From assembly GCA_002314145.1 (NCBI GenBank), contig DCCG01000002.1, forward strand, positions 1 to 64,000: a stretch of DNA of 64,000 nt. Reading direction: 5' to 3'. A program made the translations under genes and the position numbers. Positions 51,921 to 61,283 of the stretch are shown here, in pieces. The stretch's first letter is position 1, and every line of letters starts with the position of its first letter. Origin of the DNA: Thalassolituus sp. UBA1087. Its GTDB lineage: Bacteria > Pseudomonadota > Gammaproteobacteria > Pseudomonadales > Oceanobacteraceae. The notes under the pieces were generated by a model, which saw only the letters and a program-made list of their open reading frames with translations, made no database searches and was not told where the DNA came from.

Positions 51921-53201
51921 ATGATGACTGCGGAAACCTCTATGAGCGAATTGTACTTTCAGGACCTCACTCAGGCCTTGCATAAAGCCGGAGTGACGAC
52001 CCCGACACTGGTCATCGACAAACAGCGCCTGGACCACAATATTGATCAGCTCATCCAGACTCTGAATCAGGGATTCAATTACCGTATCGTCGCCAAATCC
52101 CTGCCCTCGGTTCCGCTGCTGCAGTACATCATGCGCCGCACCGGCACTCAGCGCCTGATGAGCTTTCATCTGCCTTTTCTGATGCATCTGGCCGAACAGA
52201 TTCCGGCAGCCGATATTCTGATGGGCAAGCCGATGCCCGTGGCGGCTGCGCGGCATTTTTATCAATGGCACGAACGCCAGACCGCTAACCTGTGTTTCTC
52301 GCCTGAGCATCAGCTGCAATGGCTGATAGACAGCCCGGAGCGCCTGCAGCAATACGCAGATCTCGCCCGGCAGCTGCAACAGCCGATGCGCATCAGTCTG
52401 GAAATTGATATCGGACTGCACCGCGGTGGCTTTGCCGATGAGTCAGCATTTATCCGCGCCCTTAACATGCTGAAGAGCGACCCCTGGCTGACCTTCTCAG
52501 GGCTCATGGGGTACGAAGCCCATATCGCGAAAATTCCGGCTCTGCTGGGAGGCCCGGACAAAGCACTGCAACAGAGCCGCAGTCTGTATCGCCGCTTTGT
52601 TTCTCTGGTGCACCAGGTGCTGCAGCCGGAGCCGGATAATGAGCTGTGTTTTAATACCGGCGGCAGTACCACCTACCCGCTGTACGAAAACTCAGACCTG
52701 AATACCGTGAACGAACTGGCCACTGCATCCGCGCTGGTGAAGCCCACGGATTTTGATCTTTACACCCTGAATGCGCACATGCCGGCTGCATTTATTGCCG
52801 CCCCCGTGCTCAAACAGATTAAAAAACCGGAATTACCCATGGCCCGCTCACTGTCTGCAGTGTTGCGCTGGCTGGGTAAACTGCCGTCAGACGCGGCCTT
52901 TATTTATGGCGGAAACTGGCTGGCAAGCCCCTGCTACCCAACGCCCTGCCAGCGCGCAAATATTCTTGGTCATTCCAGTAATCAGGAGCTGTATGAGCTG
53001 CCTGCCAACCACGTCATAAAAAACGATGACTATCTGTTTTTCCGGCCCAGTCAGAGCGAGGCGGTTTTGCTGCAGTTTGGCCATATTGCTGTGTACGATC
53101 AGGGCAGTATCAGTGAATACTGGCCGGTATTCAGTTACCCCCATGACTATACCGCGCCGCAACCGGATGCACCTGTGCATCCCGCTGCAGTGAATTCCTG
53201 A
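51921..53201 (+). CDS. PLP enzyme of the alanine racemase/D-threonine aldolase fold
   Basis: A 426-residue fold-type III PLP enzyme of the D-threonine aldolase/D-serine dehydratase (DSD1) type. The PLP lysine is in YRIVAKSLPS (about 59), and the barrel segments EIDIGLHRGG and SGLMGYEAHI follow. The usual metal-binding His and Cys near the C-terminus are replaced by FFRPSQSEAV, so catalysis may differ. ATG 51942 is an alternative start with GGAA upstream. It lies 20 bases before a DUF819 membrane protein gene. The substrate is unknown, perhaps a D-amino acid. Confidence 0.78.
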   Translation: MMTAETSMSELYFQDLTQALHKAGVTTPTLVIDKQRLDHNIDQLIQTLNQGFNYRIVAKSLPSVPLLQYIMRRTGTQRLMSFHLPFLMHLAEQIPAADILMGKPMPVAAARHFYQWHERQTANLCFSPEHQLQWLIDSPERLQQYADLARQLQQPMRISLEIDIGLHRGGFADESAFIRALNMLKSDPWLTFSGLMGYEAHIAKIPALLGGPDKALQQSRSLYRRFVSLVHQVLQPEPDNELCFNTGGSTTYPLYENSDLNTVNELATASALVKPTDFDLYTLNAHMPAAFIAAPVLKQIKKPELPMARSLSAVLRWLGKLPSDAAFIYGGNWLASPCYPTPCQRANILGHSSNQELYELPANHVIKNDDYLFFRPSQSEAVLLQFGHIAVYDQGSISEYWPVFSYPHDYTAPQPDAPVHPAAVNS

Positions 53202-53221
53202 GCGTCACTTCAAGGGTTGCT

Positions 53222-54397
53222 ATGGCCATCGCTTTTATCCTTACCTGTCTGATTCTGCCGGCGCTGATCATTCTTCTGTGTCGCCGTTTTCCGGCGCTGG
53301 ATAAAGCCGGTGTTGTGGTACTGGCCTTCGTCGCCGGGATCGGTTTATCCGCCGTCATCAGCGGCCAGGCATCCTGGCAGTCACTGAATGGAATAAGAAC
53401 CTCCCTGTCAGAAATCTCTATTGCTCTCGCCTTACCACTGCTGGTGTTTTCTATTGATGTGAAAGCATCACTGAGCATGGCGGGCGATACCATGAAGAGT
53501 ATGGCGATCGCTCTGTTGTCCGTGATGCTGATCAGCGCCGGCGGCGCGTTTCTGTATGCCGGTTCTCTGCCCGATGTGTGGCAGATTTCAGCGATGTCGG
53601 TGGGCGCCTATACCGGTGGCGGCCCGAATATGGCGGCTATTAAAACCGCGATTGAAGCTGACGAAACCCTGTTCACGACCATGATAACGTACGACATTCT
53701 GTTGTCGTCGCTCTATCTGTTATTTGTTATGACGCTGGCCAAACCTCTGTTCAGCCGTTTTCTAAGACCATACAGCAGCGACGGAATGCATGCTTATCAT
53801 GACGCTGAAACATTCAGTCATATGGCCGATGAGAGTGCCAATGCCTACGCCATACTGGCCAGACCTGCGGTCTTAATGCAGGCGTTCGCCGGACTGGCAC
53901 TGTCCGCTGCTATCGTCGGTATTTCTCTCGCCGCAGCATCCCTTGTACCTGGCCATATGGCCTCGGCGGTCACCATCATCAGCATTACCACGCTAGGCGT
54001 TGCTGCCTCTTTTGTTCCTGTCGTACGCCGCCTTAAAGGGACCTTTCAGCTCGGCATGTACCTGATTCTGATGTTCTGTTTTACCACCGGCAGCATGACA
54101 GACACAGGCATTATCACTGACCTGAATCTGACACTCTTCACCTATATTGCATTTATCCTGACGGGGTCACTGCTGCTACAGGCACTGATCTGCCGGTTAT
54201 TAAACATTGATACCGACACCTTTCTGATTACATCATCCGCGGCCATTATGTCGGTGCCTTTTATCCCGGTCATCGCCGGTGCCCTGAAGAACCGCGATAT
54301 TATTCTGCCGGGTTTTGCCGCCGCCATTATCGGCTACATTCTGGGCAATTATCTGGGGATAGCCATGGCCTATATCAGCCGTGCACTGATTACCTGA
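53222..54397 (+). CDS. DUF819 family membrane protein
   Basis: A 391-residue integral membrane protein of the DUF819 (YjcL-like) family, probably a transporter. About ten membrane segments are visible. The SVGAYTGGGPNMAAIKTAIEA loop near residue 125 is a recognisable family feature, and SAAIMSVPFIPVIAGALKNR near the end is another. It starts 20 bases after the PLP enzyme gene and is probably co-transcribed, so it may carry the same amino-acid-type substrate. That link is inferred. Confidence 0.82.
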   Translation: MAIAFILTCLILPALIILLCRRFPALDKAGVVVLAFVAGIGLSAVISGQASWQSLNGIRTSLSEISIALALPLLVFSIDVKASLSMAGDTMKSMAIALLSVMLISAGGAFLYAGSLPDVWQISAMSVGAYTGGGPNMAAIKTAIEADETLFTTMITYDILLSSLYLLFVMTLAKPLFSRFLRPYSSDGMHAYHDAETFSHMADESANAYAILARPAVLMQAFAGLALSAAIVGISLAAASLVPGHMASAVTIISITTLGVAASFVPVVRRLKGTFQLGMYLILMFCFTTGSMTDTGIITDLNLTLFTYIAFILTGSLLLQALICRLLNIDTDTFLITSSAAIMSVPFIPVIAGALKNRDIILPGFAAAIIGYILGNYLGIAMAYISRALIT

Positions 54398-54520
54398 GCT
54401 CCCTGCTGTAAGAATCAACGCATATAAGACTGCCCTTCATACGCTGCGATGCCTGCCTTATTAACACTCACAGGTTATAATGCCCGGCCTGATAATGACT
54501 GAAAGAGGCATGAGGTTTAT

Positions 54521-55192
54521 ATGGCGCCGGAGATTCAACGTTCACACACCCAGGACTGCATCCGTCTGCAAACACCGGCAGCCGATTCGGCGATGATCTG
54601 GCTGCATGGTCTGGGAGCGACGAACGAGGATTTTGTACCGGTTTTCAAACGTATCGTCAGTGCTCTGTCGCTGAACTGCATTGGTCTTTTTCCGCAGGCA
54701 CCAACACGTCCGGTCACCTTCAGTGCGGGGATGCCCATGCCCTGCTGGTACGATATTTTAGGCGCCTCGCCAAAACGGATTATTAACGAAGAAGACCTGC
54801 ACGCGTCGGCGCAACGTATACAGAGCATGATTAATGATCTGCAGAATGAAGGGATTGCGGCAGACAGAATCTTTATTGCCGGTTTTTCTCAGGGCGGCGC
54901 TGTCGCTTATGAGACTGCACTGACCTTTGATAAACCACTGGCCGGTTTAATTTGTCTGTCGACCTATCTGGGCCGCCCGGTCAGCCCCGCCGATACATCT
55001 TTGCCGGTATTCTGTGCCCATGGTACCCGGGATGACGTCGTCCCTCTAACCTTAGGTAAGAACACACGGGATGAACTGAACGCTATGGGGCTGACAGCGC
55101 AGTGGCAGACCTACCCGATACAACATGAGGTCAGTCTGCCGGAAATTGCCGATATTACGGATTTCGTGAGCCATCAGCTGGCGAAATCGTAA
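54521..55192 (+). CDS. carboxylesterase, alpha/beta hydrolase
   Basis: A 223-residue carboxylesterase of the phospholipase/carboxylesterase (EstB/YpfH-like) family. The nucleophile elbow GFSQGGAV lies near residue 120; the acid is in GTRDDVV and the histidine in QHEVSLPEI. The oxyanion segment WLHGLGATNEDF is at 27-38. GAGG stands five bases before the ATG. Its last 38 bases overlap the end of the convergent chemoreceptor gene. The natural ester substrate is unknown. Confidence 0.9.
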   Translation: MAPEIQRSHTQDCIRLQTPAADSAMIWLHGLGATNEDFVPVFKRIVSALSLNCIGLFPQAPTRPVTFSAGMPMPCWYDILGASPKRIINEEDLHASAQRIQSMINDLQNEGIAADRIFIAGFSQGGAVAYETALTFDKPLAGLICLSTYLGRPVSPADTSLPVFCAHGTRDDVVPLTLGKNTRDELNAMGLTAQWQTYPIQHEVSLPEIADITDFVSHQLAKS

Positions 55193-57170
55193 ACTGGGAA
55201 GATATTTCTTTAAGCTTCTCGGCCAGTTGTCGCTGCTCCTGCGCGGTTTTGGTCATAAAGTCAGACGTCGCCACCGTGTGCTCAGCAATTTTATAAATGC
55301 TGCGCATGCTGCCGGACATTTCTTTATTGGTGGCCACATGTTCTTCCGCGGCGGCGGCAACCTGATCCGTCATATCGCGGATATGGCCAATAGCCGCTTC
55401 AATTTTCTTCAGCTCACCGGTTAAGCCTGCCGACAATCCCACGGTTTCTTCAACCGCCGCCTGTGATGTTTCCACGGCATCAAAGGCGCGTTTCGATTCC
55501 GTCTGGAAACGACTGACAATATTTTCAATTTCTGCGGTGGACTCCTGTGTACGCTGAGCCAGTGTCCTGACTTCGTCAGCAACCACCGCAAAGCCCCGGC
55601 CCTGTTCACCGGCGCGTGCAGCCTCAATGGCTGCATTCAGTGCCAGCAGGTTAGTCTGTTCAGCGATATTTTTAATCACCGACAACACGCCGCCAATGGC
55701 ATCACTGGAACTGTGCAGATCGCGGATGACGGCAGAGACTTCGAGCATTCTCTCATCCAGCTGGCGGATGACCGCCACGCTCTGTTCAACCGCTTTACCA
55801 CTTACGCTGGCCACGTCATTGGCTGACTCTGTATTTTCAGCCACCTGCTGCATACTGGTGGAAATTTCCTGAGTAGCAATCTCCTGCTGACTCATCGCCG
55901 TAACAACTTTACCGGTTTCCTGCTGCTGCAGATTCATGCCTTTACTGCTGAGTTTAATGGTCACATGGTTCTGCATGGATATCAGCGTCAGCTGAGCCGA
56001 AATATCCAGTATGCTTCTTACCGAGACTTCAATACGTTCCAGCATTTCGTTGCCGGCTTTGGCCGCGTCACCGAGTTCATCATCCTGCAGTACATCGAAC
56101 CTGTGATTCAGCTGCAGTTCGCGCCCGGCGTGATGCAGGCCCTGCTGCAAGGCCATAATCTGACGGTACATGGCCTTCGATATACTCCATACCAGCAGCA
56201 GCGTGATGATGGTGAGCAGCAAAAACGCGGTGCCGGTCGTCCAGGCACGCGCCCGGGTCGCCGCCAGCTGTTCGCTGACCATATCATGCAGCCCGGATTC
56301 CAGAGCCTCCTCCAGCTTTTTCAGGCCGTTGATACGGGCAGTCGAGCGGGCAAACCAGTGGGATGAATCAACACCAAAGTTTTCATTACGGCTCAGGGCC
56401 GTCTCGCGCATTGCCTGTACATCCGCGACCGCATCGCTGTTGAGGAATTCCTCATAGGCTCTCAGTGCAGCACCATCGGCGAAACGCCGGAAGCTCTGCA
56501 GATGGGCGTCCTGCTCTGATACCAGACGTACGAAACGGGCGAACAGAGCCGGGGTAAAACGGTCACTGCCAAAGACATTACTGAGCACAGCCCGTTCAAT
56601 CCCGGCCCGCTCTTTGCCCTGCAGAAAACTGTAATAAGCCTGCAGACGACGGGCAACTTCGCCATCCGAGGTATAAGCCGTTGCCATCGCCGGCACCACC
56701 AGCAGGTGGTCAATGGTGCCGGTATAAAAGGCCAGCACATCCGGCAGCGCTGCAGTCATAGCATCGACCTGACCACGGAGCGTGTTCAGCCGGCTCAGCT
56801 GTTTTTTTACGTCATTCAGCGCACTGGCCAGTTCAGGATATTGCGTCAGCTGAGGACGACTGCTGACCAGCGATTGCCACGCCTGCCAACGTTCATCGGT
56901 CAGTTTACGCTGCGCCGGCAGTTTATCGCCGAAGGCCCGCCCCTGACTGCCCAGATACCCGGCTGACATACCACGTTCTTTCTGCAGTTCATGGGCCAGC
57001 AAACTGTTCTCAGCACTGACTTCAACCAGTAACTGTACAGATTCAAGGCCATTGATCTGCCTGAGCGCATTCGTCTGATTACTGACTTCCAGATACAGAG
57101 TCAGCAACAGGGGGACCGCCACCAGCAACAGAAGTTTGTACCTGACACTCAGATTCCTTATCAATTTCAC
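55155..57170 (-). CDS. NIT-domain methyl-accepting chemotaxis protein
   Basis: A 671-residue chemoreceptor. Membrane segment 1 is at about 12-24; a periplasmic NIT (nitrate/nitrite sensing) domain follows, with LAHELQKERGMSAGYLGSQG as its marker. Segment 2 is near 310-330. The cytoplasmic signalling tip, NLLALNAAIEAARAGEQGRG, is standard and should bind CheA/CheW. The start is GTG with GGAGAA upstream. Nitrate sensing is inferred from the domain name; no nitrate gene is nearby. No chemotaxis operon is present here. Confidence 0.9.
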   Translation of the reverse strand: MKLIRNLSVRYKLLLLVAVPLLLTLYLEVSNQTNALRQINGLESVQLLVEVSAENSLLAHELQKERGMSAGYLGSQGRAFGDKLPAQRKLTDERWQAWQSLVSSRPQLTQYPELASALNDVKKQLSRLNTLRGQVDAMTAALPDVLAFYTGTIDHLLVVPAMATAYTSDGEVARRLQAYYSFLQGKERAGIERAVLSNVFGSDRFTPALFARFVRLVSEQDAHLQSFRRFADGAALRAYEEFLNSDAVADVQAMRETALSRNENFGVDSSHWFARSTARINGLKKLEEALESGLHDMVSEQLAATRARAWTTGTAFLLLTIITLLLVWSISKAMYRQIMALQQGLHHAGRELQLNHRFDVLQDDELGDAAKAGNEMLERIEVSVRSILDISAQLTLISMQNHVTIKLSSKGMNLQQQETGKVVTAMSQQEIATQEISTSMQQVAENTESANDVASVSGKAVEQSVAVIRQLDERMLEVSAVIRDLHSSSDAIGGVLSVIKNIAEQTNLLALNAAIEAARAGEQGRGFAVVADEVRTLAQRTQESTAEIENIVSRFQTESKRAFDAVETSQAAVEETVGLSAGLTGELKKIEAAIGHIRDMTDQVAAAAEEHVATNKEMSGSMRSIYKIAEHTVATSDFMTKTAQEQRQLAEKLKEISSQFTISPADGSRNP

Positions 57171-57399
57171 GTGCTTCTCCGGATATCACGCCCATGGTCA
57201 GAATCAGACTAGATGATGATGTTTACTTCGTCCTGTGGCGCCCCGATGGATACGACGTATTCATTAGAAGAAAGCCTCTGAGCCAGTCATAGCCTGACAC
57301 TATTATCAGCAGCCGGGAGCTGTCCCTGCAGCGGATCTCTGGTATCCTTGCGCCTCTTTTTAACCCGTGAATCCATTCAGATCAGAGGCCAGCAGCACC

Positions 57400-57744
57400 A
57401 TGGTTACCATGTACGGCATCAAAAACTGCGACACCATCAAGAAAGCCCGCAAGTGGCTGGAAGACGCCGGCGTGGAATACAGGTTTCACGACTATAAAAA
57501 AGATGGTCTGGACGGGACGCTGCTGGATACCTTTATCGCTGATCTTGGCTGGGAAGCGCTGCTCAACCGCCGTGGCACTACCTGGCGTAAATTACCTGAC
57601 GATGTCAGAGACAACATCGATGAAGCCTCTGCCAAAGCCGTGATGCTGGACAATCCATCCATCATTAAGCGGCCTCTGCTGGATACCGGGAAACAGAAAA
57701 TTCTGGGCTTTAAGGCTGATGATTACGCAGCACTCGGCCTGTAA
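57400..57744 (+). CDS. ArsC/Spx-family protein YffB
   Basis: A 114-residue thioredoxin-fold protein of the ArsC-related YffB family. It starts MVTMYGIKNCDTIKKARKWL with a single Cys in a C-x-x-x motif, and ends with the KRPLLDTGKQKILGF segment. Arsenate reduction is not expected; the true role is unknown. ATG 57400 matches relatives; the longer frame from 57367 lacks a ribosome site. It precedes dapD by 60 bases, a neighbour relation also seen in pseudomonads. Confidence 0.88.
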   Translation: MVTMYGIKNCDTIKKARKWLEDAGVEYRFHDYKKDGLDGTLLDTFIADLGWEALLNRRGTTWRKLPDDVRDNIDEASAKAVMLDNPSIIKRPLLDTGKQKILGFKADDYAALGL

Positions 57745-57804
57745 TCTTTTCACACTGACTTTGCTTTAACTTACGTCTGCGACGTACCGTATTGAGGAAT
57801 CACT

Positions 57805-58836
57805 ATGACAAACGCATTTGCTCTGGCCATTGGTGTCGGCACCAAAAACAGTAACGGCGACTGGCTGGAAGTTTACTACCAACAACCTCTGCTGAACCCG
57901 GATACAGCTCTGCTTGAAGCCGCCCGCGCTACCCTGGGTTATACCGGCGGCAACGTGGCAATCGAAGCCGACGGTGGTGAACTGAGTGCGTTTGCAGATG
58001 CTGTTGAAGCAGCAGCCCCTGCTCAGGCAGCACTGGCCCGGGCCTGCACCGAAAGCGAAAAACCTGTGGTTATTACCGTGCTGGAAAGCGATGAACAGGC
58101 GTCTTCAACCCCGGAGGTGTACCTTAAGCTGCACCTGATTTCTCACCGTCTGGTGAAACCACACGGCCTTAATCTGACGGGTATTTTCGGCCTGCTGCCA
58201 AACGTTGCCTGGACCAACAAAGGTGCCATCGATCTGGCGGAACTGCCTCAGGCACAACTGCAGGCACGTCTTAACGGTGAACTGCTGAGTGTTAACAGTG
58301 TGGATAAATTCCCGCGCATGACCGACTACGTCGTACCGGCAGGCGTCCGTATCGCTCACACCGCGCGTATCCGTTTAGGTGCTTATATTGGTGAAGGCAC
58401 CACCGTGATGCATGAAGGCTTTGTTAACTTTAATGCCGGTACCCTGGGGACTTCGATGGTTGAAGGCCGTATCTCTGCCGGGGTCGTGATCGGTGACGGT
58501 TCTGACCTGGGCGGCGGCTGCTCCACCATGGGGACGCTGTCCGGTGGCGGTAACATTATTATTTCTGTGGGTGAAAAATGTCTGCTTGGCGCCAACGCCG
58601 GTATCGGCATCCCGCTGGGTGACCGCTGCACAGTGGAAGCCGGACTGTACGTCACAGCCGGTACTAAAATTCAGGTGCTGGATGATCAAAAAAACCTGGT
58701 GGAAACCGTGAAAGGCCGCGATCTGGCCGGACAATCCGATCTGCTGTTCCGCCGTGATTCCATCACAGGTGCAGTGCAGTGCGTGACCAACAAAAGCGCG
58801 ATCCAACTGAACGAAGAGCTGCACGCCAATAACTGA
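57805..58836 (+). CDS. dapD: tetrahydrodipicolinate N-succinyltransferase
   Basis: DapD transfers succinyl from succinyl-CoA to tetrahydrodipicolinate in the succinylase branch of lysine and diaminopimelate synthesis. The 343-residue length fits the longer Pseudomonas-type DapD. The left-handed beta-helix is seen as hexapeptide repeats from about 190 to 300 (GAYIGEGTTVMHEGFVNFNA, then IGDGSDLGGGCSTMG). GAGGAAT precedes the ATG. A terminator follows the stop by about 25 bases. Confidence 0.95.
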   Translation: MTNAFALAIGVGTKNSNGDWLEVYYQQPLLNPDTALLEAARATLGYTGGNVAIEADGGELSAFADAVEAAAPAQAALARACTESEKPVVITVLESDEQASSTPEVYLKLHLISHRLVKPHGLNLTGIFGLLPNVAWTNKGAIDLAELPQAQLQARLNGELLSVNSVDKFPRMTDYVVPAGVRIAHTARIRLGAYIGEGTTVMHEGFVNFNAGTLGTSMVEGRISAGVVIGDGSDLGGGCSTMGTLSGGGNIIISVGEKCLLGANAGIGIPLGDRCTVEAGLYVTAGTKIQVLDDQKNLVETVKGRDLAGQSDLLFRRDSITGAVQCVTNKSAIQLNEELHANN

Positions 58837-58859
58837 GTGCGGCTGTGATAAACCTGAAG

Positions 58860-58885
58860 CACGCCAGTCGTACTGGCGTGTTTTC
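58860..58885 (+). terminator. rho-independent terminator of dapD
   Basis: CACGCCAGT and ACTGGCGTG pair over 9 bp (58860-58868 with 58872-58880) around CGT, followed by TTTTCT. Confidence 0.85.
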
Positions 58886-58915
58886 TCCCTTCCTTCCACC
58901 GCGATCCTTTCACCG

Positions 58916-60391
58916 CTATCCTTGTGCCTGCAGTTGCCGGTCAGTCAGCTGTGCCAGCGTCTGTAACGCATGATCCAAATCCGTATTCCAGGGCAGTGAA
59001 CTGTTCAGACGGATACAGTGATCAAAATGATGACTATTAGAAAATAAGCCCCCGGGCACAATGGTTACCGAGCGCTGTGATGCTTCGTGATAAAGCTGTG
59101 TGGCATCAACCTGCTGTGGCAGTGCCACCCACAACACAAAGCCACCATGAGGTTCCGTCACACGGGTTCCCGCCGGAAAATAATGATGAATGGCATCCAG
59201 CATGCGTCGCATATATTCCGCCACTTTCGGCCTGATCTGACGCAGGTGGCGGTCATACTGACCGTTCTGCAAATATGAACTGACCGCATATTGCGAAATG
59301 GATGGTGCTGAGAAAGTGGTGAACATCTGCTGCTCACATACCTGCTGAAACCAGCGTCCGGGAATACACCAGCCAACACGCAGACCGGCCGACAATGTTT
59401 TTGAAAACGACGAGCAATACAGAACCCGGCCATCGCGGTCGAAGGTTTTCAATACGGTATTAAAGGTTTCACTGCCACTGGCCGCTGAGTGACCTAACTC
59501 ACCGTAAACGTCATCTTCAATAATGCCGATATTATATTCCTGCGCCAGTTGCAGCAGTTTTTTCTGCCGGCTTTCCGACAAAACAGCACCGGTCGGATTG
59601 GAGTAACGGGAATTAATGGCCACCATTTTTACCGGCCATTGTTGCAATGCCAGCTGCAAAGCCTCAGGACTCATGCCATGTTGCGGGTCGGTGGGTATTT
59701 CTATTATTTTGATCCCCAACAGACCCGCCACCTGCAACAGACCGTAATAACATGGTGATTCCACCGCGATCAGTTCGCCCGCCTTCATCGTGGCGCGCAG
59801 TACCAGTGCCAGCGCCTCGGCACAGCCATTGGTAATGATGATATCGTCAGCCAGACAGCGCACACCGACATCCCGCATACGCGCAGCCAACTGACGACGA
59901 AGCCCGGTAAAGCCTGGAGAAAACTGATAATCCAGCACCTCCGCCGTATGAAAACGACTGACTTTATTAATGTGCGTCTGCAGTTGCCGCAGAGGCAGCA
60001 GCTCTGCCGCCGGAATGGCCGCCCCCAGGTTAATCTGACTGGGCCGGGTAATCTGACCGAGCATATCGTTGATTAACGCTGACTTGGTAAACTCCTGCGG
60101 GTTTCCGCCGCGTGAAGCCGGCGGCAATGTGCCGGGTGTCCGCTCCTGTAACCCCGGGGTAAAACAGGAGCGCACGTAATAACCGGACTGTGGCCGGGCC
60201 AGCAACCAGCCCTGATCTTCAAGCCAGCGATAGGCCTGCGTCACGGTGGAAATACTGACACCACGAACCGTGCTCATATGGCGCACACTGGGGATTTTCT
60301 CACCCACCGGATACACCCCGGATTCGATATCCGTAATCAGTTCCCGCGCAAGCCGGTGATAAAGGTGATCCGCTTTTTCTTTGCTGAGCAT
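58916..60391 (-). CDS. MocR-type GntR/aminotransferase regulator
   Basis: A 491-residue regulator with an N-terminal GntR winged helix (residues about 10-80, including VSISTVTQAYRWLEDQGWL) joined to a class I aminotransferase-like domain (about 110-480). The PLP lysine is in CSSFSKTLSAGLRVGW. Such proteins sense PLP and often an amino compound. AGGAGG precedes the ATG by five bases. It is divergent from a small membrane protein, with GTAC-type repeats between them, so control of that gene is likely. Confidence 0.92.
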   Translation of the reverse strand: MLSKEKADHLYHRLARELITDIESGVYPVGEKIPSVRHMSTVRGVSISTVTQAYRWLEDQGWLLARPQSGYYVRSCFTPGLQERTPGTLPPASRGGNPQEFTKSALINDMLGQITRPSQINLGAAIPAAELLPLRQLQTHINKVSRFHTAEVLDYQFSPGFTGLRRQLAARMRDVGVRCLADDIIITNGCAEALALVLRATMKAGELIAVESPCYYGLLQVAGLLGIKIIEIPTDPQHGMSPEALQLALQQWPVKMVAINSRYSNPTGAVLSESRQKKLLQLAQEYNIGIIEDDVYGELGHSAASGSETFNTVLKTFDRDGRVLYCSSFSKTLSAGLRVGWCIPGRWFQQVCEQQMFTTFSAPSISQYAVSSYLQNGQYDRHLRQIRPKVAEYMRRMLDAIHHYFPAGTRVTEPHGGFVLWVALPQQVDATQLYHEASQRSVTIVPGGLFSNSHHFDHCIRLNSSLPWNTDLDHALQTLAQLTDRQLQAQG

Positions 60392-60440
60392 GACGTCCTC
60401 CTGTAGCCGGCACCATCATATCCTTGCCGCTGTGCAGTGA

Positions 60441-60500
60441 ACCGGTACAGTTCAGCAGAAAAACAGCAGTACAATTTAAGTTTAACCAAAACTGTACTAT
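60441..60500. promoter_or_regulatory. GTAC repeats, likely MocR sites
   Basis: Three similar sites lie between the divergent genes: CCGGTACAGTTC (60442-60453), AGTACA (60468-60473) and TGTACT (60493-60498). The last two form an exact inverted repeat 19 bases apart. MocR proteins often bind two or more such half-sites. The assignment rests on position and repetition. Confidence 0.5.
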
Positions 60501-60599
60501 TTATTCTTCAACCGTCTGCGTCTGCAGGCATTTTCCGTCACAAGGCATCATGACTTCCGGTATCCACAGTTTGTTATTTGTGATTGGCAGGAGTCAGAC

Positions 60600-61283
60600 A
60601 TGCTTTTTTATTTATCGCCCGGCAAAGGCCCGTTCGCCAGTGTCAGAAGTTTCTTATTACTCCGCCGGATAGCGGCCACCCTGCTGATTGGCGCTGCTGT
60701 TCCGCTGATGCATCTGGCTCTGACGCAACTGAACCCGCTGTTGGTCAGTATAAGTGCCGGCCTGCTGGCCGGTCTGCTGGCATTATTGACGAATCACCAT
60801 CAACGCTGGCGGCTGCCGCCACTGAGACACTGGCCTGCATTGGTTGTCTTCAGTGGTTCAATGATGATCGTCTTACCTTACCTGCTCGCCCTTTTGCTGC
60901 AGGCAGATCTGGCAGCAGCAGGGTCCTTACAAAGCGTCCCACTGCTGGCAGCTGTGGCGGTAACCGTCACGCTGACAGGCGCATGCAGTGGTGCCCTTAT
61001 CATCCGGCAATATGGAATATGGCAGAGCATCAATCAGGCACTGCTGATCAGTCTGCCACTGACGGCTTTAGGCTGTGGTTATGCACTCGGACATCAGCAC
61101 CCTCCTGCAGACGGATACCGGCCCGGGGTGATACTTGCCCTGGCCTATAACGGTACCATTGCTCAGTGGCTGGTATTCCGTTTACTTCAGCGGCGTCATT
61201 CCACCACGACGGTGCGGCGATCCAGCTCGCCGCTGCGGTCCATGACCACAACTTCATGTTTACCGGTTTCTTCAAAACGGTAA
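60600..61283 (+). CDS. unknown membrane protein, possible transporter
   Basis: A 227-residue protein with about six membrane segments between residues 20 and 195 (for instance LLVSISAGLLAGLLALL and ALVVFSGSMMIVLPYLLALLL). The pattern faintly recalls half of an EamA-type exporter, but I cannot assign it. AGGAG stands six bases before the ATG. The last 29 residues are polar and lie antisense to the end of pbpC, so the original stop may have been lost. The divergent MocR regulator suggests transport of an amine or amino acid. Confidence 0.65.
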   Translation: MLFYLSPGKGPFASVRSFLLLRRIAATLLIGAAVPLMHLALTQLNPLLVSISAGLLAGLLALLTNHHQRWRLPPLRHWPALVVFSGSMMIVLPYLLALLLQADLAAAGSLQSVPLLAAVAVTVTLTGACSGALIIRQYGIWQSINQALLISLPLTALGCGYALGHQHPPADGYRPGVILALAYNGTIAQWLVFRLLQRRHSTTTVRRSSSPLRSMTTTSCLPVSSKR

